A stretch of 64,000 nt of DNA, from positions 19,684,054 to 19,748,053 of the forward strand of contig NC_092562.1 of assembly GCF_037975245.1 (NCBI RefSeq), given 5' to 3'. Position 1 is the first letter of the stretch. Every line of letters begins with the position of its first letter. Position numbers and translations under genes: made by a program. The notes under the pieces were generated by a model that worked only from the letters and a program-made list of their open reading frames with translations, was not told the DNA's origin and ran no database searches. Origin of the DNA: Apostichopus japonicus (taxonomy: Eukaryota > Echinodermata > Holothuroidea > Aspidochirotida > Stichopodidae). This document shows positions 46,301-57,600 of this stretch, in pieces.

Positions 46301-46884
46301 TAGCACGTGTTCTTTTGTTACGAACTAACAGACTAACTAACATGGTGATTTCATGAGCTGATTCCGACAGTTAAAAATATATTTCCACACAGCCCGTCTG
46401 TATTCTATTAACTACTGTGTGAAAATGGGCTGTAATTTTTACCAGGCTCCCCAGTGCACTGGCCCAACGGGCATTGCTCAAATGCCCGTGTGGGCCAGTC
46501 CGCCACTGACTTTATGCATGGGCTCGTGTTTAATTGCCACATTTCTTAGAGTTGGAATATTTTTTCCGAAGAAGGTATTATTATAATTATAATTATTATT
46601 AGGTATTTATTGCCTGGCCGGCGCCGTGTTTGTTATTCAGACAATCAAAATTGCTAGACTGGTGGTGGTGGTAGAGCACAGACATGGCATAATCAAGACT
46701 AGCAGTAACACGACCTCTATGTCATAGGAAACACTGTAACGCTTGTATACATTACTCCCCGTATATAGTAGGATAGGTCTACGCTACATTATAGGGGTTA
46801 ACGCAGGTTCTTTCCTGGGTGAACTGTATTAAAAAGTAACATTATAGTAGTTCTTGTTTTGATCCCTGCGACCGTCTGTGCGAG
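43335..46884. repeat. Block of degenerate long repeats (about 43860-45145) in gene-free sequence
   Basis: A ~200-bp unit with tatgtattaatttcagccac, then atttatggacaattagggtg and ctcactaacgcgattgattg, occurs about four times (near 43876, 44081, 44276, 44498), with a last end piece near 45120. Two further duplicated segments follow: one with tgatgcc-ttttgcagggtggtg near 44600 and 44745, and one with cttataaaagaaaac-ctgccgtg near 44925 and 45040. Outside this block no gene is seen. A short palindromic piece at 46454-46508 (ends CAGTG...CACTG) looks like a truncated hAT MITE. Confidence 0.7.
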
Positions 46885-47494
46885 CAGGGGCGTCGCCAGA
46901 CATTTCAATCTGGGGGAGGGGGCACAGGGAGGGCACAGCACTTAATTCGGGGGTTACAATGTTTATTTGTAAATGCCGTCCTGGGGAGGAGTCTATAGGG
47001 AGGGGGTATATCCCCCTTTGAGAAATATTTAATTTAGGGTCCTTATATGCAATCTGGTGCTATATTTTGCAACTTGAAGTAACTTTATGTTCAAGAATGT
47101 TCGGGCTTAGTCTGTCCGATATTAATGTTTTTAATTGAGGCGGATAAAAAAGTTATACACAAATTTGGAAATTAACCCTTTTGCCTTGATAATATTTTTA
47201 AATAAGAGTGTTGAAAATGTAAATTCATGCAGGTTAGTATATAGTGAAGGTTTAACACTAGCGGTTCACGCCGGGGTCTCTGTGACCGTGTTAGTGAGAA
47301 AACAACCGGTTATAGTGATGGTCGGCGGGAAGAAGTTCTACTGAAGAACATACGTTTCGTCCTTTGTAAAAAAGTTTTTAATTTAATAATTTTTTTAACA
47401 CTACAAATCGCATCTGGGGCACCTGGGGTTGGGGGGGGTCACGATTTGGGGGGAAGCGCACGTGCCCCCAGGCCACCCCTTGGCGACGCCACTG
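46885..47494. mobile_element. hAT-like MITE, 610 bp, with exact 8-bp target duplication
   Basis: The ends CAGGGGCGTCGCCAGA and (reverse complement) CAGTGGCGTCGCCAAG are flanked by TGTGCGAG (46877-46884 and 47495-47502). The interior is G-rich with short segments shared with the 27.8 and 42.5 kb MITEs. No transposase is encoded. Confidence 0.9.
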
Positions 47495-48779
47495 TGTGCG
47501 AGGTATGTGTGTACATCTATGCTATTTCAATGACGTGCACGTAAAGTATAACTGGAAGGAAGGTTAGATTGCGACATTTCTAAATCTGTTGTGAATATAA
47601 TTTCGTTTTTTAAAATGTCAGGGACTTCTTGTTAATGCTTGGGACATTTTCGGGCCACCTGTTCGTCGGAGAAGAACATTGGAATCGGGGACTGTTCCCG
47701 AAAATCGGAGCCGTCTGCATGGTCACCTTATGTTATGTGCACTTTATGCAGGTGAACTTTTGCCCAAAGTTTTACATCTCTCGCTTTCCATCCACTTGCC
47801 CCTCTCCCCGTGTCCCCCCCCCCCTTCCCACAAGCTGGAAATGATGGTACCGCAACTTGCTTATAGGTATATGCTTTGTAAAAATAAAACTGAACGTTAC
47901 TTCAAAGATTCCGTACATTAATCATATTAATGAACTTAGAAAAAACGTTTGAGCTTACTCTTATATATTCAGTCTGCCGATACAAAAGACCACAGCTGTT
48001 ACCACTGCGGAGAAGTATGTGTGTGTAAGTATAAATAATTCATTTTTATTTTATTTTATTTATTTGAACTTTCGCACAGAAGAATGTAACTCGGTAAGCC
48101 GAGATTAATCTTCCCGAGGCCCTCTGTTGCAAACTGTATGAAACATAAAATGGTGGAAAGCACGACAGTAAACGAGCAGTATATTATATCCATCCATCCA
48201 GCTGAAATTATTGGATATGCTGTGATGATAAAAAGACTGATATTTATGCAAATAAACTTTCATAAAAATTTTTATTTACCATTACATAAACAACTAATGA
48301 AAATTGCGAAGCTAAAAAATGTAATCAATTGATCAAGTTAAGGAGTACCGATACCAATTATAATTAGTTATCAAGAGTTACAAATTGGTTATAAAGTTAC
48401 ATAAGGCAATAAATTTCCACAAAAAAACGAGGGTGTAGAATTTAGTATAGGCTGGTAGTAGAATTATAGAAGTTTAAGTAAAAGTATATGTTTGACCATT
48501 TTCCACTTTGTAGCATACTACGGAGACAATATACTGCTAACCTCACTACAATGCATTAAATTAACAAAGGCTGCTTCGGTCTGCGCAATGTCCTATGATC
48601 AAGTGATACGTTATTTGTGTCTCGGTGAACAGAAGTACCCATGCATGATGTCAAACTTACCCGCAACTTTTGACAGCACCGACTGCTACATGCATGACTG
48701 ATATGTAGTTTCATGGATGTGTTTATTACATTTCTCTTAATTATACCGTTCATTCCATCCTGGTAGAACCTTCTCATTT

Positions 48780-49965
48780 TGATACCGCTCTTTCCATATT
48801 AGTAACGTCACTCTTTCCATGTTGGTTACACCATCCGTTTCATATAATTGGCTATAGCACTCTTTCTATGGTTATACCACTAATTCAGTGTCAGTTATAC
48901 CATCCTTTCTATATACTACGGTACCACTCCATGTTGGTTATATCACACTTTTTTTCCATGTTGGTCACACGGCACCCTTTCCATTATGGTTACACCACCC
49001 TTTCCTTTTTGGTTATACTACTCTTTCCACGTTGACTATAACACTTTCCATGTTGGTTATACCAACTATTTGCATGTTATTTATACCATTATGTGCATGT
49101 TGGTTATACTACCCTTTCCATTTTGGTTACACCACCCTTTCCTTTTTGGTTATACCACGCACTCCACGATGGTTATAACATCCTTTCGATTTTGTTTATA
49201 CCAACTATTTCCATGTTAGTTATACTATTCTGTGTATGTTGGTTATACCACCCTTTCCATTATGGTTACACCACCCTTTCCTTTTTGGTTTATACTACTC
49301 TTTCCACGTTGACTATAACACTTTCCATGTTGGTTATACCAACTATTTGCATGTTATTTATACCATTATGTGCATGTTGGTTATACTACCCTTTCCATTT
49401 TGGTTATACCACCCTTTCATATTTGGTTATACCACGCACTCAACGATGGTTATAACACTTTCCATGTTGTTTATACCAACTATTTGCATTTTATTTATAC
49501 CATTCTGTGTATGTTGGTTATACCACCCTTTCCATTATGGTTACACCACCCTTTCCTTTTTGGTTTATACTACTCTTTCCACGTTGACTATAGCACTTTC
49601 CATGTTGGTTATATTTACTATTTGCATGTTATTTATACCATTCTGTGTATGTTGGTTATACTACCCTTTTCATTATGGTTACACCACCCTTTCCTTTTTG
49701 GTTTTACTACTCTTTCCACGTTGACTATAACACTTTCCATGTTGTTTATACCAACTATTTACATTTTATTTATACCATTCTGTGCATGTTGGTTACACCA
49801 CAATTTCCTTTTTGGTTATACCACGCATTCCACGATGGTTATAACACTTTCCATGTTGGTTATATACCAACTATTCATGTTGGTTATACTATTCTGTGTA
49901 TATTGGTTATACCACTCTTTCCATGTCGATTATACCACTCTTTCCATTACTTAAATCCCTTATTC
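48780..49965. repeat. Minisatellite of ~25-bp units with higher-order structure
   Basis: About 45 units of the type ttggttataccaccctttcc vary by unit and repeat as longer blocks. For example, the run through ttccacgttgactataacac recurs near 49020, 49300, 49575 and 49715. Long open frames on the plus strand (up to 194 codons) arise from the repeat and are not believed to be genes. Confidence 0.9.
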
Positions 49966-50059
49966 CATTTTCAAACCATTCTTCAAAAAGAGAAGCGTCC
50001 TCGTTTTATCAACAATACTCTATCAGCACGCTTCGGCACTCCAGTATAAGATCATGTGT

Positions 50060-50215
50060 AGTATGTGTTCTTTTCGAGGGGAATGGTGATGCACACCTGA
50101 CGATGATCACACAGTCACAGTCTCGATGCATGGGGACTGGGGACTGGAGAGCGAATCAGTCGTTCGGTAGTTTGGTTTTCGTGCCCAGGTTCTTTCCTGG
50201 GCGACTTTTACTTAA
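50060..50215 (+). repeat. Best-preserved copy of the hairpin-ended ~150-bp repeat
   Basis: It shares gatcacacagtcacagtctc and gaatcagtcgttcggtagtt with the array at 41.5 kb. It ends in a perfect 7-bp stem GCCCAGG/CCTGGGC with loop TTCTTT, followed by GACTTTT. It lies directly after the minisatellite. Confidence 0.65.
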
Positions 50216-50752
50216 AAAAAAGTACTCAGCTGTGCAGTATATAGCCTCATCGTGTTACTATAGCCCATTTGCACTTAGGAAACAGATCTCGTGGTTTCTC
50301 TTTTCATGTCGGTGTAGCAGCTTCTCTAATGCCACTTCTCTGATCCAAGAGGTTTGTGTTGCCTTTATGATAAGTCAGATCATACTTCATCAATTATCTA
50401 ACGTTGAGAAAATTGTCTTGAAACACTGAATAACGGATCATGGCGCTTTTCAAATATCGGGCGTATTTTATTTGTTGTAGCTGTTAACTGAAACCACTGT
50501 TGATTTTAACCGTTACCAACAAGCAAGAATAATAGCAGGCATATATTCGATCTTTATTTGCAACAAATTCCTCCGACATAGTCGATGAAAATAAATAATA
50601 AAAAATAATAAACGTTTATAGATATATAAAATGTTAAGAAGGTTGCAGAGATTAGTCAATGTAGATACCTAGGTCTCTTTCAACAAAGACCTCCTGTAAC
50701 TCCTCACCATTAAGAGTGTAGGTATACTTTTGGTTATTACTACCATGGAGCT

Positions 50753-51109
50753 CAGTGGCGGATCTAGGGGTATTGGTCAAGGGGGGCGAGAATGGTCTGT
50801 AGGGGCGCTTTCGACACTATCTAAGCGGAGCGCCACCACAGGTTGGCGCGGAGCGGGAGTAACGATACTCCCTAGATCGCCGGAAATGACCCTTCCTGGC
50901 CTTGCTAATTTGCAGATAAACGAAGAATAAATAGGTGTCATCGCCAACAAAATGTGACAAATGTCAATAGGTAGATGAGAGCGCAATAAAAAAGTCAATA
51001 ATCGCGAATAAGTAAAAAGTGGTTAAAAGCTGAAAAGGGCGCCAGCAGCCCATTTGAGTCCGTCAAGGGGTGCATCCGCCCCCCTGACTGTATGGACGCT
51101 CCGCCACTG
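50753..51109. mobile_element. hAT-like MITE, 357 bp, with exact 8-bp target duplication
   Basis: The ends CAGTGGCGGATCTAG and (reverse complement) CAGTGGCGGAGCGTC are flanked by ATGGAGCT (50745-50752 and 51110-51117). An inner segment (ctatctaagcggagcgccac, then gttggcgcggagcg) is shared with the element at 60231-60529, so both belong to one family. Confidence 0.92.
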
Positions 51110-51117
51110 ATGGAGCT

Positions 51118-54100
51118 ATCTGTTTATAGCTCCATGCTACTACCAAAATGCATCACCTTGCATTTATCTATAATGTATATGAACCATTTTAATGGCTAAA
51201 AATCAGCTCAAATACGCTTTTATGAAGATGCATAACAGCTGCAGCCTTGATCTTGAAAAAGACGAAAAGGCCCGTCTTTTGGACTTATAACATTGTTGAC
51301 ATTGTTACCTAGGCGTTAAGAGGGAAGATATCAGAGTAGAAATTAGAACTGAAAATAAGTACCCTTTGCATGCACAGGTATACCAGGACAAACTATACAG
51401 GACTTTGAAACCTTCTTACAGCTCGTGATAATCAAATACATAGTAGCCTATAGTGGCTTCTTTACATTCTCAAGTAATTGCTGAGGGTCTTCAGTACGAC
51501 AAATCCGATACTGAATTGAACTGACTCAACTAGAGAAATTGTTGCCGATCGAATAAGTGGGTTATTTACAAGGCTGTTTGATAGGTAGAATTTTTATCTT
51601 TGGTTGTCTTCATAAGACATGGTATTCACATAGCCTACTTAGAATGATTCAAGTAGTTCAACGTGTCTGTCGGTAAAATTCTCTGCTTTTTATAAGCTTA
51701 TCTTAGCCGAATAAGACTCGTCATTAAGTATATGGACTAAAATCGTCTAAGCGTTGGGGTTAAATACCGAAATCTTTAAAATCCACAACAAGTTAAAAGA
51801 ACGCGATTATTTCATGAACAGAAGTCAGAAACTGATGTATTTACAGACGTCCGATATTGTTGAAACATATTTGGTATGATAATGTACTACTCAACCTAAA
51901 ACGTGGACAGTGAACGCGTCAGTGAAGGTCAAAGGTCAAATATCGCCAACTTTTTGCGGGTGAAATCTACGGTATAGGAACATTGTTTATATGTTTCCCT
52001 CTGCTGTTTGTATCGTGTTGTTCTCTGGCATTGCGCAAAATTCGCTGACGTTTCCGACAATTTTTTAACCCTAATATTAGATTGGCATAACCATCGCGGA
52101 CGTATTATCAACTGTATAAGCCCGATTAGAAAACGTAGACACTGTTTTTTTCCCATGATACTATTAAACACGCGTAAAAACTAACATTAAAAATAAACCT
52201 ATGAAATATCTCCTTTTGCCCTCATTCTTGGACATGAATCAAGCTGTGGATATCGAATGTGATCGGGAATTTTCCAAAACTAATGGGTTCCTCAGTATTA
52301 TTGGCCTGGCAGATGTGCAAAAAATGGTCCTGACTGGTGCAAAGGTTTCAACAAGCATTTTACTGCCAAACCTCATAGAATTTGGTCTTACTGAGGCACT
52401 TAAATGTCTCACTGAAGACAAGTCCCCAGTGTCTGGAAATAACATGGAAGAACCTGCAGGATAACACGTTTGGAAATTTGTAGCCGACTAAAGTTGAGGG
52501 CAATACTTAAATTAAAGATCGTTAATGCAAATAGCTGCTTGAAAGTACCTTAACAGAATCATTAATGTGTGTTTTTTTTTTAATGGGGGCATACAGTTTT
52601 GTGCATCGGGAAAACATGCATGCGTTACAAATAAACATCTGCTTCCGGTCATTCAAGTTTTCATATACTTTCTTCATAATACATCAGTCGACTTCTCGGA
52701 GAAACCTAACAAGAAGCCATGCATGTAGGACGACACTTTATTATATTATATTTAATATTTTGTATAATACATATAATATCCAAGTGGAAAATGCCCTTAG
52801 TTGGCTGAGACATTAACTGCATATGGCATTGGGTAGTGACACCGCTTATACCTCAACCTGGTGGACATTGCTGCTGTGCCATGATGATTTGGAGGGTAGG
52901 CCTATAGACTATCATGCATCGTCATGCTAGACTTTCCGATAAATCTACAGAGCAGCTGTGATACCGACAACATATTTCATATCTACACATGTGAGTTGAC
53001 GTCCAACCAGCATATGTCATCAGATTCTAACCGATGTGGCGAGCACCAAGGCTATCGACGACTTCTGTATGAGCAATATACATATACTTTTTTTATTAAA
53101 GACATATAGTTATATGCGTATGTAATTATATCATATATACATAACATAATTAGAGTAATTTTAAAATGGACCTACTGCATGGAGTCACCGTGTTTGCATG
53201 TTTGCAATTACGATCGCAGTTTGTTATTTTCGCTCAGGGTGTGCGAAGGGGGGGGGGAGGGGGCAAGAGCCACGCCCTCAACTCCCATCCTCGGTCGGGT
53301 GGGGGGGGGGTAGTGCAGTAGGGGGATTTTTTTAAATTCAGCCAGGAAAGAACGAGATAATTGCTATGGGTGTATATCCCTCTTTTTAACCCGACACAGA
53401 AAATTCAAGAGTATTTATTTGCAAAACCTTGTTTTTAGAGTTATTAATAAACCTAATATATAGTCTAAATATTCGCAGAATGCACCATTTGAAGTCTAAA
53501 CTTTTGATAACGTTTTCGGATGGGACGGTCCACAGACCCCCCCCCCCACCCTCCACACACACACATCCACCCACATAAGAGTTGACTTTAACGACCCCAG
53601 TGCCACACACTTCCTGTATAAACATTTCACTCGCCTCTGGTTCATTCTCCTACGTAAATCAGTGTGGGGATTGAGCATTTGACCTCCACCACACCCACCC
53701 CTCACTAACTCACTTTTGAAGTCCTGTGCACGCCACTGTGTATTTTCAAACGACCTGCGAAAACCTAATCGACCCACAATTTGGACTAATCGAGCATGTC
53801 TTTTGATCAGTGAGTATAGCGACCTATTTACCCTGTACATTGCTCAATCTCACTAGTGAGATATATGGTTCTCTCTTCCTTTTTTTGTTCCAACCACTGA
53901 TATTTTTCTGTTGCCAACGTAGAGAATTAATTTGGAACCCATTCCCAATACGGCCTATCCCACATTGACTGGTTCAACTGACAAATTGTAAAATGGCTGA
54001 CAATGAAAGGTTAGTATAAACGACAGTGAACGGTACATCATGGTTACATATGTGTGCGAAGAACACCCTAAACCATGTTTTTTCAACAATTTGGGAATTT

Positions 54101-54124
54101 ATTCTAATCTTTGCTACAGATTTA
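51118..54124. other. Intergenic interval before the transporter gene
   Basis: Mostly AT-rich with no assembled gene. An 87-codon open frame at 52201-52464 reads more like protein than its surroundings (see findings). Near 53250-53745, G/C homopolymer runs and one CAGTGGCGTGCACAGGACTT end (minus strand, at about 53742) suggest a decayed hAT MITE whose other end I could not place. Confidence 0.4.
52201..52464 (+). CDS. Unidentified 87-aa open frame
   Basis: It opens MKYLLLPSFLDMNQAVDIEC and later reads TNGFLSIIGLADVQKMVL. The composition is protein-like, unlike the low-complexity frames nearby. No domain was recognised. There is no flanking splice support, and the frame could be a single exon, a retrocopy fragment or chance. 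I cannot assign a function. Confidence 0.2.
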   Translation: MKYLLLPSFLDMNQAVDIECDREFSKTNGFLSIIGLADVQKMVLTGAKVSTSILLPNLIEFGLTEALKCLTEDKSPVSGNNMEEPAG

Positions 54125-54368
54125 ATGATGGAGGACTCGACTTGGGGGTCAATTACGGCAACGGCTGTCTTATCCTTTACGATGTTTTTGAGAGTTTTCT
54201 GCAGTCCTAAAATCCAAGGCATACTCTATAACAGCGTGGTCTCTACATTCCGATTAAGTAGTACATCCGCCGGTTTCATGTTTTCCCTCATGAATGCTAC
54301 ATCCTTTATGTTAGGTCAGTATTAATAGAACATACTAACTCAGGCCAAACACTGGATAGTATGTATGG

Positions 54369-54399
<31 letters not shown>

Positions 54400-54637
54400 A
54401 AGAGTAAGGCAAAATATGTCACCAAAAACAGAACTAGTATTGTTCGATAAAGGTGACAAACGCCTACAGTGGAATTACGACCTTCCTTACCGGTTTCGAA
54501 CCTCTGGACATACAATCAGCGTCCATAGCCTAGTGGTTAGGGTGTCCGCGTACAGAGCGGAAGGCCCGTGGTTCGAATCCCGGTGGAGGCTGAAAGTTTT
54601 TTCACTGTTCTTGATTTTCCAATTGATTACGATTTTC

Positions 54638-54672
<35 letters not shown>

Positions 54673-57600
54673 AATAAATAGTAGTGGTCCATACTGATAA
54701 TATGAAAGATAAACTAGCGAATATTTTTAACAACGACATACTGCTATATTTCGGAGTGGTCACCACTCCATCGTCAGGCAAAAACACAAGATCAATTAAA
54801 TACAAGGGCTAATATACATCCAAGGACGCCAATAGTGATAAGCATGAGTGATTTTTAAACTAGGAAGAAACTTAGAAACTTTTAAACTTAGAACAACCAG
54901 CAAATTTTTTAGTGAATATTTTTAACTTAGGAATGAATAGAACAACCAGCAATAAAAAGTAAATAGGGATTAGAATAGCTCCAACCCGTAGCTCGCTACA
55001 TTTCTATAATAGGTCAGCATTTAAGTCTTTTTTTAGGAGACTCTTTAATCTTCCTCCTGAACCACTGGGGTTCATTACCAATAGTGGCACAATGGTCAAC
55101 AAAAGTAGGCAGATGATGTTTATGCGCAGTACAATGAAGGTTAATAGCGCCTTTCTGACCACCAAAGGAGCTCATCAGATGTTCGTCTATTAGTTTCTCC
55201 GACATAAAAGGAATCACAGTCTGGACAGTTAATCCTATAAATAACATTGTTGGCATAATCTAACTTATAAGCATCCTTAAAATTGAACAGAGCAGAGATT
55301 TTCTTTTGCAGAAAAATTATTTTAATATGTATATTGTCAATATACATATCTTTGACTTTTTTGTTTTGGCAAAGCTTTAACCCAGTTTGGGTGGATGCAT
55401 TCATATACCTATTGTTGTGTATACTATATTTGTACATTTCTTAGAGTGATTTAAACACAGTAGGTCGCTATGGGGTTATACTTTACTCGCGATTGCATCT
55501 GTTCCACCTGACGTATATATACCAAAGATATACACTACTGTGATAACAGTCACATTTTCGCATTAGTCTATAAATCCGCTGCAAAACATCAGTGGGCGGG
55601 GGGGGGGCAAGGTGGAGGTTGGGAGTTTGCAACATTATTTTGTTTCATGTGGGCTAATAATAATTAGTATACGACATTTTCTGAATGTTTTGTTGCATTC
55701 TTTGCAGCTATATTAGTGAAGGAGGGATTGGAGGTTCTGGCAAGTGATCTGTAGTGGGACTTCCGCTAGACTTGGTGATCCCCTTCCCCCCCCCCCCCCG
55801 GCCCTATACTCCCTCCTCTTTTGATTGATATAAACGAATCTTTGCATGATAGTGCAAGTTAATCACGATTTCTGAACCCATTTTGGTCATTTGAATTATT
55901 TCAATTAGCAGCGGATAATTATTTGTCCTTAGCGTATATTTCCTTTATCATCAGCAATAGACTGGCTATGGACTTATCATCTGTTTGGACTATGATAAAA
56001 TATGTTCATAAACACGTTAGTTCTATGTTTTAAGCAATTCAAAGAAACAAGATCTACGATAATCCAAAGTTCTGATCTTCTTCTCTTTCCTGACATTCCC
56101 TCAGCACCTGTCGGCAATTTGTTGATGCGCTATTTTCCGTTCCGGTTGAACATGTCTATTGGAATTATAATTAGCGGGGTGTTTCTAAGCTTAGTGAGTT
56201 TCGCCAATTCTTCCATTGTATTGGCCATATGTTTCACTGGGGTAGGTAAGTATATGTATAAATATATATGAAAATAAAATAACACTGCTAGCAAACTGCT
56301 TATCCACTAAAGAGCCTGTCTAAGAGAATGTGTAAAAGAAAGATAAGTATAGACAAGGGGTGGATCCCTTGTCTACTAATCCCCTTACATCTATCTCTTT
56401 GTGTTCACCATGCTCATTATAACCTGTCTGTATTCTGTGCATGTTTTTGTCCTATATGTTACTGTTACTTGTCATTTAGCCTCTGAAGAAGATCCTGCTA
56501 GGATCAAAACGTCAGACTTTTACACATATATCTTTCTTCTTCTTCTCTGTCAGGGATCGGGCTGTCTGTTCAGATACCTAATATTGTCATCTACTTATCC
56601 GCCGTATGTGGGAAATCTTATCCTTTCTACATGTCCGTTTTATCGTCGTCAACTTCGATTGGTATTTTCTTGCTTCCACCGGTCGTCCAATTCCTATTGG
56701 CATCTTACGGGGTCTTTGGTAGCTATCTTCTCATGGGAGCGTTGATGTTGAACGGAATACCGGCGATAGGCTTACTGAGGTCAAAGGTAGACTTGGTACC
56801 TACGAAAGACACCCTTGATTCGAATTCCAACGGATTGCTGAAATCGTTAAAATCGTTCATCTCACCAACGGATAGTTTCACAATCAACATTGCCTTAGCA
56901 ACGACCGTCTTCCTTCATCAATTTTCATACTTCGCTTTCAACTTGTACATCATTCCATTCGCCGAGGCACAACCACAATTCCATACTACCAAATTCATTT
57001 CTCTCATTGCGTCCGTATCTGGTGCTGGTGGAATCATTGGTAAACTGATGGCGATTGTGGTGTTTTATTTCCTGTCGAAAACACCAACTCATGTGTTGAT
57101 CCTTTATACCATATCGTGTCTGGTTACTACTATAACTTTATCTTTGTACACGTTTTTAAAGTCTTTCACCGTCTGGCTATTACTGACATTTATGACTGGA
57201 ATGATGATACATCTACAGGTGTCCATGATTAATGGTATCGTCAGCTTTGTAGTAACACCAGAAGCATTTCCTTATGCAATCGGCTCTCAGTGTTTTCTCT
57301 ACGGAGCAGGCGAAATTACATCTGGAATACTTTCAGGTATGTAAAGTTATGTATAATTATGCATACCCCTCACACTGACAGGTGTCCGGGCCGGGGCGGG
57401 CGGGGGTGAAGGGGTCGTGTGCCTCTTTTCGTGCTGTAGAATTGCGAATATTTGTTTTCAATGGAAGGTATCCATTTTTGTAACGTAAAAGTGCAATTTC
57501 GGTATTTGAAAACTGGAATTCCAATACTGAAATTCGTGGTGTAGAATGTCCCACTGCCATTCGAAGTTGTTCCCCCCCCCCTTCCTCCTTTGCGTCTAAG

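Noticed and set aside
49370..49954. 194-codon repetitive open frame (and its overlapping neighbours)
   Set aside because: Arises from the minisatellite; repetitive in several frames with no promoter, splice or homology support.
48780..49965. CRISPR array
   Set aside because: The units vary continuously without fixed repeats and unique spacers, there are no cas genes, and the genome is eukaryotic.
53994..54010. MADNE mini-exon as the transporter's first exon
   Set aside because: Donor leaves phase 2 but the next exon's coding frame needs phase 1; kept only as a possible alternative.
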